Shown: positions 34,911 through 41,249 of the stretch, piece by piece
Layout of the letters: each line of letters opens with the position of its first letter
Numbering within the stretch: position 1 is the stretch's first letter
DNA from: HGM04593 sp045636125
Lineage (GTDB): Bacteria > Bacteroidota > Bacteroidia > Bacteroidales > Bacteroidaceae
NCBI GenBank assembly: GCA_045636125.1
Contig: JAZTWX010000003.1
Span: 1 to 41,249, forward strand
DNA: 41,249 nucleotides
Direction of reading: 5' to 3'
Translations under genes and position numbers: made by a program
Notes under the pieces: generated by a model
What the model was told of the DNA's origin: nothing
The model's database searches: none
Seen by the model: the letters and a program-made list of their open reading frames with translations, nothing else

Positions 34911-35070
34911 CTAAGGGTTATTAATGGATACCAAAGAATACTAAGGGAAACTAAAGCCTTAATAGCCCTTAATCACCCTTAATAGCCCTTAATCACCCTT
35001 AATCACCCTTAATAGCCCTTAATCACCCTTAATCACCCTTAATCACCCTTATAACCACCCTTAACCACCC
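34911..35070 (+). repeat. Left composite repeat: G-rich arm plus 10-bp array
   Basis: A G-rich arm (34911-34956) is followed by a C-rich array. From 34961 to 35050 there are nine 10-mers of only two kinds, AATAGCCCTT (A) and AATCACCCTT (B), in the order A B A B B A B B B; two degenerate units follow. The arm bases 34913-34924 can pair with TTAATAGCCCTT at 34959-34970 and at later A units, with one G-T pair. The 24 bases at 34941-34964 recur exactly at 35706-35729 on the other side of the next gene. Confidence 0.9.
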
Positions 35071-35078
35071 CACCAGCT

Positions 35079-35639
35079 ATGCCCAACCTTATACCCAATA
35101 GAGGAAACTACAGAAGTTTGCTTTGTTACCGCAAAGCAGAGGCTATATACGACATTACATTCTTCTTTACCAAGCAATTTCTTAATAAAGGAGACCGCAC
35201 TGTCGACCAGATGGTACAAGCCGCCCGCAGTGGCAAACAAAACATCGTGGAAGGTTATGCAGCCGGTGCAACATCGGCCGAAACGGAACTAAAACTATTT
35301 AACGTCGCAAAAAGCAGTTTACAGGAACTGCTTATCGATTACGAAGATTATTTACGTACACGCGGGCACAAACGTTGGGAAGAAGAATCGGAGCAAGCGA
35401 AACGCGCACAACAATTGGGCCGCGCACACAACGACACCGATTTTTGGATGAACATAATAAGCACCCGCGATGCCAGCACTATTGCCAACATTGCAATAAT
35501 ACTTATATACCAAGAAGATTATTTACTCTACAAATACCTGCAATCGGCAGGAAAGCGATTTATAAACGAAGGAGGATTTAGAGAAAAGCTATCCCGTGCA
35601 AGGATACAACAACGCTCAAACAATAGCAAAGAAGGCTAA
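35079..35639 (+). CDS. Four-helix-bundle protein with suffix domain
   Basis: This 186-aa protein begins with the four-helix-bundle fold of the family also encoded in 23S rRNA intervening sequences (YRSLLCYRKAEAIYDIT, then ARSGKQNIVEGYAAG and ELKLFNVAKSSLQELL, about 11-105). A C-terminal extension (about 112-175, with HNDTDFWMNI and IYQEDYLLYKYL) is the suffix domain of the longer Bacteroidales version. Related proteins (Avd of diversity-generating retroelements) bind nucleic acid, but no function is known here. There is no rRNA or reverse transcriptase nearby. Both sides of the gene carry the composite repeat, which begins or ends within ten bases of the coding region. Confidence 0.85.
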   Translation: MPNLIPNRGNYRSLLCYRKAEAIYDITFFFTKQFLNKGDRTVDQMVQAARSGKQNIVEGYAAGATSAETELKLFNVAKSSLQELLIDYEDYLRTRGHKRWEEESEQAKRAQQLGRAHNDTDFWMNIISTRDASTIANIAIILIYQEDYLLYKYLQSAGKRFINEGGFREKLSRARIQQRSNNSKEG

Positions 35640-35644
35640 AGAAG

Positions 35645-35854
35645 ACTAAGGGTTATTAACGGGAACTAAAGAAAACTAAAGGTTATTAATGGAAACTAAA
35701 GAAAACTAAGGGAAACTAAAGCCTTAATAACCATTAATCCCCCTTAATAGCCCTTAATTCCCCTTAACCACCCTTAATAACCCTTAATTCCCCTTAACCA
35801 CCCTTAATAGCCCTTAATTCCCCTTAATAGCCCTTTACCCCCTTTACCACCCTT
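35645..35854 (+). repeat. Right composite repeat: G-rich arm plus 10-bp array
   Basis: The arm (35645-35720) carries AAGGGTTATTAA and a second AAAGGTTATTAATGG. The array (35722-35853) has nine clear 10-mers from 35741 to 35830 built on CCCTTAA plus AG/AA/TTC/CCA endings. Unit types differ from the left copy (no CCCTTAATCA) but orientation is the same. It reaches the stop codon of the chromate transporter gene at 35858-35856. The 24 bases at 35706-35729 equal 34941-34964. Confidence 0.9.
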
Positions 35855-35855
35855 T

Positions 35856-36440
35856 TCAAAAGCAACCATAAAACACCCCGCCGAAAATGCCGCAAACAAT
35901 AACCACCGCAATTGGACTCACCTTGTAATAACGGGTAGCCACAAAAGCGGCAATAAAAAGCAGCACGCTCACCACAAACTGCAACATATCTTTTGTGGGC
36001 GAGCCAAAATTCTCCTCATTCATGAGCAACAGCGCTGCCGAGAGGATGAGGCCTACCACCGCGGGGCGAAGCACCGAAAAGACACGCTCCACAGCCGCGT
36101 GCTTGCTGTATTTCATAAACCAGCGGCTAATGGAGAGCATAAGGATGAACGACGGCAGCATAAGTGCAAACGAGGCTAACAGCGAGCCGGCAACAGCCAG
36201 CGCCTGCGAGCCTGTGGCGTTCATAGCCGCAGTGTAACCCACATAAGTAGCCGAGTTTATTCCAATGGGGCCGGGAGTCATTTGGCTGATAGCCACAATG
36301 TCGGTAAATTGCGAGCTTGTGAGCCAGCCGCGGGCAGCAACAATCTCACCTTGTATGAGCGAGATGATAGCGTATCCGCCGCCAAAGGCAAAAACACCTA
36401 TCTTGAAAAACGTGTAGAACAGCTGCAATAGAATAATCAT
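35856..36440 (-). CDS. Chromate transporter family protein, second half
   Basis: This 194-aa membrane protein with about six helices begins LLQLFYTFFKIGVFAFGGGYAIISLIQGE and has AISQMTPGPIGINSATYVGY. These are the FGGG and PGP motifs of a single ChrA domain. In many bacteria two such domains are fused; here they are separate genes overlapping by four bases (ATGA), so the pair probably makes a heterodimer. The family is named for chromate efflux but the physiological anion is often unknown. The 3' end abuts the repeat array. Confidence 0.88.
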   Translation of the reverse strand: MIILLQLFYTFFKIGVFAFGGGYAIISLIQGEIVAARGWLTSSQFTDIVAISQMTPGPIGINSATYVGYTAAMNATGSQALAVAGSLLASFALMLPSFILMLSISRWFMKYSKHAAVERVFSVLRPAVVGLILSAALLLMNEENFGSPTKDMLQFVVSVLLFIAAFVATRYYKVSPIAVVIVCGIFGGVFYGCF

Positions 36441-36982
36441 ACTCGCCCTCCTTTAATTTTTCCCCACACGAAGCCACCCACGGCTGCCAGCAGAATTATA
36501 TACACGGGCGAAACACCCATTGCCACAATGAGCAGTGCCGACAGGATGGGTATCCACACATTTGTCCAGCCTATTTTTGCAGTTTTTGCCACCGAAAAGA
36601 CAGGAGCGGCAATGAGCGCCACCACTGCCGGGCGCACACCCATAAACACATTGTTCACAATGCGATACTCCCTGAACCTGTTGAAGAACAAGGCGATGAG
36701 CAGAATTATCACAACCGATGGCAGCACATTGCCCACGGCAGCAGCAACAGCACCGCGCACACCGCGCAGCCTATACCCGATAAATATTGAAATATTCACC
36801 GCAAACACACCAGGAGCCGACTGTGCCACGGCCAAGAGGTCGACAAAATCGCCCCTTTCAACCCAGTGGTTGCGCTCCACCACATCGCGTTCAATGAGCG
36901 GTATCATCGCATAGCCCCCTCCAATGGTAAAAAGCCCCAGCTTGAAGAAGGTGAAGAACAAATTCCAAAGGCTCACACCCAT
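36437..36982 (-). CDS. Chromate transporter family protein, first half
   Basis: This 181-aa membrane protein has the same layout as its partner: LFFTFFKLGLFTIGGGYAMIPLIERDVV at the N-terminus and AVAQSAPGVFAVNISIFIGY (PG motif) after the first helices. It is translated first and its stop overlaps the start of the second half. purL lies upstream on the same strand, 66 bases away, with a hairpin between, so co-transcription with purL is partial at most. Confidence 0.88.
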   Translation of the reverse strand: MGVSLWNLFFTFFKLGLFTIGGGYAMIPLIERDVVERNHWVERGDFVDLLAVAQSAPGVFAVNISIFIGYRLRGVRGAVAAAVGNVLPSVVIILLIALFFNRFREYRIVNNVFMGVRPAVVALIAAPVFSVAKTAKIGWTNVWIPILSALLIVAMGVSPVYIILLAAVGGFVWGKIKGGRV

Positions 36983-37001
36983 TTTTCAAGAATATATGAG
37001 A

Positions 37002-37025
37002 GGCTGCCCGCACATGCAGGCAGCC
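37002..37025 (-). terminator. Hairpin after purL
   Basis: Arms at 37002-37012 and 37015-37025 form an 11-bp stem with a two-base loop. The one imperfect pair is G-U on minus-strand RNA. No strong T-run follows, so it may only attenuate read-through into the chromate transporter genes. Confidence 0.5.
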
Positions 37026-37048
37026 CCGTCTTAAACAATAGTTTTCAA

Positions 37049-40000
37049 TTACTTACCGGCAACCCAGTTGTATGCGTTGCGGAAAATCTCAATCCACGGA
37101 GTAACATCGTCCTTAATGTTAGCAGCAGGATAAGTTGCACACTGCCAGGGGAATACCGCACGCTCGGGGTGAGGCATCATTGCAACGTGACGGCCGTCGC
37201 TGCTTGCAAGAGCTGCAACATTGTAGGCCGAACCGTTGGGGTTGGCAGGATAGTCGCTGTATGCGTAACGTGCAACAATGTTGTAATTCTCCTCGGCGTA
37301 GGGAAGGTCGAATTTACCCTCTCCGTGAGCCACCCACACACCCAGACGGCTGTTCGAGAGCGAGCCGAAGAGCACGCTGTTGTTCTCGGGCACGTTCACA
37401 CCCACGAACGACGACTCGAACTTGTGCGAGTTGTTGTGGCGCATATAACCACGTTTTTCGTGAGTGGGGTTAATGAGGTTAAGCTCCATCATAAGCTGGC
37501 AACCGTTGCAGATACCGAGCGAGAGAGTATCCTCGCGGGCATAGAAGCGGTCGAGAGCAGCTTTTGCCTTGGGGTTGTAGAGGAAACCTCCGGCCCAACC
37601 CTTGGCCGAGCCAAGAACATCGGAGTTAGAGAATCCACCGCAGAAGACGATGAAATTAACCTCGTCGAGAGTCTCGCGGCCGCTTATGAGGTCGGTCATT
37701 GTAACATCCTTGACATCGAAGCCTGCAAGATACATTGCATAGGCCATCTCACGCTCGCCGTTTGTACCCTTCTCGCGGATGATGGCAGCACGCACACCCG
37801 ACTTTTCACGGCGGTCGGCCGACATACCATAGCTTGCGAGCGAGCCTGTGAACTTCGCGGGCAAGCGGTAGCGCAAAGGCTGGTTCTTATAGTTTTTCAA
37901 GCGCTCGTCGGCACAGCCGTTGAAACTCTGCTTGCGGTCCATGAGGTAAGAGCTGTCGTACCACACATCGCGGTAGTGCTCAATATCGAAGAGGCGTGTG
38001 CGCTTGTCTTTTGCAACAGCAATGTGGCGTTTTGTTGTGGGAACACCAATCTTCACGAAGCAGATGCCGGCATCCTCAAGAATGCGCTGCATACGGCATT
38101 TGTCCTTGTCGGCAACCTGAATTACAAGTGCGGGGTTTTCGGCAAAGAGCAGTTTCACAATATCCTTTTCGGCAATGTTGTTGAGGTCTATCTCCATACC
38201 GCCTGTGGTGTTTGCGAAACACATCTCGAGCAATGTGGTTATGAGACCACCGGCCGACACGTCGTGTCCGGCGAGTATAATCTCCTCCGAAACAAGTTTC
38301 TGAACAGCGTTGAAGGCATCGGCAAAATATTCGGGGTTCTGCACTGTGGGAACATCGTCGCCCACGCAGTTAAGCGACTGCGCAAACGCCGAACCACCCA
38401 GACGCAGGCTGTCGTAGCTGAAATCGATGTGATAGAATGCGCTCTTGGGCTCGTTCACCATCACGGGCGACACCACCTTGCGAATATCCTCAACCTCACC
38501 GCCGGCCGACACGATAACAGTTCCCGGGCTTATTACCTTTGTGCCGTCGGGGTATTTCTGTGTCATCGACAAAGAGTCTTTTCCTGTGGGAACGTTGATC
38601 TTGAGGTCGCAGCAGAAATTAGAGAGTGCTTCAACACCACGGTAGAGACGTGCATCCTCGCCCTCCTGTGAGCGGCAGGGCCACATCCAGTTGGCGCTCA
38701 AAGAGACGCTCTTTATTCCGTTTGTGAGGGGCGCAAGAACAATGTTGGTGAGCGCCTCCGAAACTGCGAGCACCGAACCCTTTACGGGTGAAGCAAGCGC
38801 AGCCTGGGGAGCGTGACCGATTGATGTTGCAATACCTTTGCGACCACGATAGTCGAGTGCAACCACACCACAGTCGCTCAAGGGCAGCTGAATTTCGCCC
38901 TGGCACTGCTGGCGTGCAATTTTACCTGTTACCGAACGGTCGACCTTATTGGTGAGCCAGTCTTTGCAGGCTACAGCCTCAAGGCGCAACACATCGGTGA
39001 GGTAATCTTCAATATTTTCTTCGCTGTAAACAGCGTCTTTGTAATGGCGTTCAACGGTTTTGTCAATCATATATGTCTTGGGCGACGAACCGAACATCTG
39101 GCTCACCGAGAGGTCGAAAGGACGCTTGCCGTCGGCCTGTTCAAAGGCGAAACGTGCATCACCTGTGGTTTCACCGACAACGTACATAGGTGCACGCTCG
39201 CGGTCGGCCACACGCTTTACATACTCAATGGCATCCTCTTTAATGAGCAAGCCCATACGCTCCTGCGACTCATTGGCAATAATCTCTTTTGCCGACAATG
39301 TCTTGTCGCCCACGGGCAATGCTGCCATATTAATGAGACCACCACACTCCTCAACAAGCTCCGAGAGACAGTTCACGTGACCTGCCGAGCCGTGGTCGTG
39401 GATAGAAACAACGGGGTTGTTATCGTCCTCGCACAAAGCGCGCACCACGTTGTAGGCACGTTTCTGCATTTCGGCGTTGGCACGCTGCACAGCATTGAGC
39501 TCAATACCCGAAGAGTAACGACCTGTGTCAACCGACGACACCGAACCACCACCAAGACCGATGCGGTAGTTGTCGCCACCCATCACAATAACCTTGTTGC
39601 CCTTTTCGGGAGCACCCTTGAGGCAGTCGCGGCGTGTACCGTAGCCCACACCACCGGCAAGCATAATAACCTTGTCGTAACCATAAACCTCGTTGTTCTC
39701 TTTGTGTTCGAATGTGAGCACCGAACCACAGATGAGGGGCTGACCGAACTTGTTACCGAAATCGGAAGCACCGTTCGATGCTTTGATGAGGATTTGCTCG
39801 GGTGTCTGGTACAACCACTTGCGCACGGGGAGAATATCCTCCCACTTGCGGTCGTCGTAAGTGCGGGGGTACGATGTCATATACACCGCTGTTCCGGCAA
39901 TGGGCCAAGAACCCTTTCCGCCACCCATACGGTCGCGAATTTCACCACCGGTTCCGGTAGAAGCACCGTTGAAGGGCTCTACGGTTGTGGGGAAGTTATG

Positions 40001-40750
40001 TGTTTCGGCTTTCAAAGAGATAACCGTTTCAATATCCTTTATTACGAAATAATCGGGGATTGAGTGGTCGGCGGGTGCAAACTGCTCCACAACGGGGCCG
40101 GCCGAGAAGGCTACGTTGTCCTTGTAGGCCGAAATGATGCTGTTGCGGTTCTCGTTTGTAGTGCGTTTAATCATTGCAAAGAGCGACGAAGGCATCTCCT
40201 CGCCGTCGATGATGAATGTTCCGCCGAATATTTTGTGACGGCAGTGCTCCGAGTTAATCTGCGCAAAGCCGAACACCTCGCTGTCGGTGAGTTTGCGGCC
40301 AAGCTCGCCCTCTACGCGGTGCAAATAATCAATTTCCTCTTTTGAGAGCGCAAGGCCTTCCTGCTCGTTGTAGCTGTCGAGGTCCTCAATGAATTCAATG
40401 GGACGGGGCTGGATATCCACGTTGAAAATCTTCTGGTCGAGGCCCTTGTACATACGCTGCAACATAGGGTCGTAGGCTGCATTTTCGTCTTTAACGGCGA
40501 AATATTCCTCTATACGAAGAATGCCGTCGAGGCCCATATTTTGAGTAATCTCAACAGCATTAGTACTCCAGGGAGTAATCATTTCGCGGCGGGGACCCAC
40601 AAAAAAGCCCTCTACCTGCTCGCCCTCTATGAGCGCAGCCTCTCCGTACAACCAACATAGTTTTTCAATGTCTTGTGCCTGCAAAGCACGGTTAGCCTCG
40701 GTTGCAACAACCGTGTGGCCGGGGGTACTGAAAAAGTAAATCATAGACAT
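37049..40750 (-). CDS. purL: Phosphoribosylformylglycinamidine synthase
   Basis: This 1233-aa large-form PurL is the fourth enzyme of purine synthesis, converting FGAR, ATP and glutamine to FGAM. The N-terminal PurS-like part is followed by the synthetase core (INSEHCRHKIFGG, KAETHNFPTTVEPFNGASTGTGGEIRDR). The C-terminal class I glutaminase has Cys1081 (GICNGCQ) and His1194/Glu1196 (PHPERAVFP). All three catalytic residues are present. I chose the ATG at 40750 (MSMIYFF) because the 18 residues before it are unlike the family; an ATG two codons later is equally possible. A -7 box (TATCTTTG, 40817-40810) lies upstream, with no clear -33 box. Confidence 0.96.
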   Translation of the reverse strand: MSMIYFFSTPGHTVVATEANRALQAQDIEKLCWLYGEAALIEGEQVEGFFVGPRREMITPWSTNAVEITQNMGLDGILRIEEYFAVKDENAAYDPMLQRMYKGLDQKIFNVDIQPRPIEFIEDLDSYNEQEGLALSKEEIDYLHRVEGELGRKLTDSEVFGFAQINSEHCRHKIFGGTFIIDGEEMPSSLFAMIKRTTNENRNSIISAYKDNVAFSAGPVVEQFAPADHSIPDYFVIKDIETVISLKAETHNFPTTVEPFNGASTGTGGEIRDRMGGGKGSWPIAGTAVYMTSYPRTYDDRKWEDILPVRKWLYQTPEQILIKASNGASDFGNKFGQPLICGSVLTFEHKENNEVYGYDKVIMLAGGVGYGTRRDCLKGAPEKGNKVIVMGGDNYRIGLGGGSVSSVDTGRYSSGIELNAVQRANAEMQKRAYNVVRALCEDDNNPVVSIHDHGSAGHVNCLSELVEECGGLINMAALPVGDKTLSAKEIIANESQERMGLLIKEDAIEYVKRVADRERAPMYVVGETTGDARFAFEQADGKRPFDLSVSQMFGSSPKTYMIDKTVERHYKDAVYSEENIEDYLTDVLRLEAVACKDWLTNKVDRSVTGKIARQQCQGEIQLPLSDCGVVALDYRGRKGIATSIGHAPQAALASPVKGSVLAVSEALTNIVLAPLTNGIKSVSLSANWMWPCRSQEGEDARLYRGVEALSNFCCDLKINVPTGKDSLSMTQKYPDGTKVISPGTVIVSAGGEVEDIRKVVSPVMVNEPKSAFYHIDFSYDSLRLGGSAFAQSLNCVGDDVPTVQNPEYFADAFNAVQKLVSEEIILAGHDVSAGGLITTLLEMCFANTTGGMEIDLNNIAEKDIVKLLFAENPALVIQVADKDKCRMQRILEDAGICFVKIGVPTTKRHIAVAKDKRTRLFDIEHYRDVWYDSSYLMDRKQSFNGCADERLKNYKNQPLRYRLPAKFTGSLASYGMSADRREKSGVRAAIIREKGTNGEREMAYAMYLAGFDVKDVTMTDLISGRETLDEVNFIVFCGGFSNSDVLGSAKGWAGGFLYNPKAKAALDRFYAREDTLSLGICNGCQLMMELNLINPTHEKRGYMRHNNSHKFESSFVGVNVPENNSVLFGSLSNSRLGVWVAHGEGKFDLPYAEENYNIVARYAYSDYPANPNGSAYNVAALASSDGRHVAMMPHPERAVFPWQCATYPAANIKDDVTPWIEIFRNAYNWVAGK

Positions 40751-41053
40751 ATTATATGTTTCTAATATTATTTTGCGCTTGTCTGATGTGTGCAGTTTGC
40801 GCACAGGAACAAAGATAGCTACAAAAAACGGAATTGCGCGTATCTTTATGCAAAGATTTTAACGCTCGGGGGATATTTTCGCACAATGGCCCTTAACTCG
40901 CTCGGTGTCTCATTCAATTTTTAACGGTGCCGGGTTTCGCCGTTGGCGACGAATTACTTTTGCTCTTGTTTTCTCATTGCGGGAGTAATCCCCTAAAAAC
41001 GGCACTGTATGAGCGTGAGTTGTTGTTAGCGGCAAACGAGGAAAAAGAACGGA
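40751..41053. other. Intergenic region upstream of purL
   Basis: This stretch holds the purL -7 box and leader, then about 240 bases with no credible gene. A minus-strand open frame (40910-41239) crosses it, but its composition follows the repeat beyond and it has no family features. No terminator was recognised for whatever lies to the right of the window. Confidence 0.5.
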
Positions 41054-41249
41054 GAAAGCTCGTGCAAACGAGCGGGTGAAAGCTTGCTTGCGCACAAAGC
41101 GAGTGCAGCCGAGGTTGCACAAAGTGAAAGCTCGTGCAAACGAGCGGGTGAAAGCTTGCTTGCGCACAAAGCGAGTGCAGCCGAGGTTGCACAAAGTGAA
41201 AGCTCGTGCAAACGAGCGGGTGAAAGCTTGCTTGCGCACAAAGCGAGTG
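41054..41249. repeat. 72-bp tandem repeat, at least 2.7 copies
   Basis: Copies start at 41054, 41126 and 41198; the third runs off the window edge after 52 bases. Within the window the copies are identical. Each unit can form three hairpins: GCTCGT-GCAA-ACGAGC (GNRA loop, 41058-41073 in copy 1), a 5-bp CTTGC/GCGAG stem, and a 7-bp stem with a CGAG loop at GTGCAG/TTGCAC. The unit length is a multiple of three and has no stop in the minus frames, so long open frames appear by chance. Confidence 0.9.

Noticed and set aside
35079..35639. Diversity-generating retroelement accessory protein Avd, or a 23S rRNA intervening-sequence protein
   Set aside because: The fold is related, but there is no reverse transcriptase, template or variable repeat, and no rRNA gene nearby. 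The suffix domain points to another branch.
34957..35853. CRISPR array
   Set aside because: The 10-mers follow each other directly, with no unique spacers, and no cas gene is in the window.
36866..40063. Long plus-strand open frames opposite purL (36866-38671 and 39044-40063)
   Set aside because: They are antisense shadows of purL, which has full family motifs and all catalytic residues. The shadow proteins are Cys/His/Val-rich without domains.
41054..41249. CRISPR array or coding repeat protein
   Set aside because: The 72-bp units are head-to-tail with no spacers. All three minus frames are open only because the unit is a multiple of three with no stop; the predicted peptide (40910-41239) has no family features or start context.

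Overview
The window looks like chromosomal DNA of a member of the order Bacteroidales. Three things point there: gene order that is typical of the order (rsfS-ftsH-cdsA, then lpxB-surE, parA-parB-DUF5683-mltD-relA/spoT, MerR-M23-alaS and DUF3822-rsmD); promoters of the Bacteroidetes type (-33 TTTG and -7 TAnnTTTG) in place of -35/-10 boxes; and Bacteroidetes-type families such as GHL10 lipoproteins, barrel proteins with carboxypeptidase-like domains and split ChrA. Family and genus cannot be settled by reading alone.

Layout. Positions 1-400 hold intergenic repeats and a minus-strand tRNA-Gln(CUG) with its own promoter and terminator. Positions 624-3826 are the rsfS-ftsH-cdsA operon, followed by a secreted protein with a DnaJ-like zinc module (4041-4739). 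A shared UUCG-loop terminator separates it from the minus-strand surE-lpxB pair (nucleotide phosphatase and lipid A disaccharide synthase). Positions 7011-13033 are one plus-strand run: parA, parB, a DUF5683 membrane protein, a LysM lytic transglycosylase and the (p)ppGpp synthetase/hydrolase. A minus-strand M23 peptidase-MerR pair diverges from alaS at 14.5-14.8 kb. Positions 17.4-22.5 kb hold a RecD-like helicase, an anchored conserved protein, DUF3822, rsmD and cardiolipin synthase. A large outer-membrane barrel protein fills 22.5-25.5 kb.

The accessory part runs from about 25.6 to 36 kb. It holds an orphan 127-aa protein; a lipoprotein overlapping a divergent sigma-like factor; a GNAT acetyltransferase and GHL10 lipoprotein pair; a truncated kinase-like remnant whose 3' end contains the promoter of the GHL10 gene; and an AT-rich orphan membrane protein (30494-31840) behind a leader in which two successive pseudoknots can be drawn. 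After uvrA comes a four-helix-bundle (suffix-domain) gene bracketed by two copies of a composite repeat, each a G-rich arm followed by a directional array of 10-bp units. Two chromate-transporter halves and purL complete the coding part. The window ends inside a 72-bp tandem repeat whose units are made of small hairpins.

The two most unusual signals are the repeat-bracketed four-helix-bundle gene (34911-35854) and the pseudoknot-rich leader of the orphan membrane protein (30315-31840). All product names come from reading motifs; no database search was possible.
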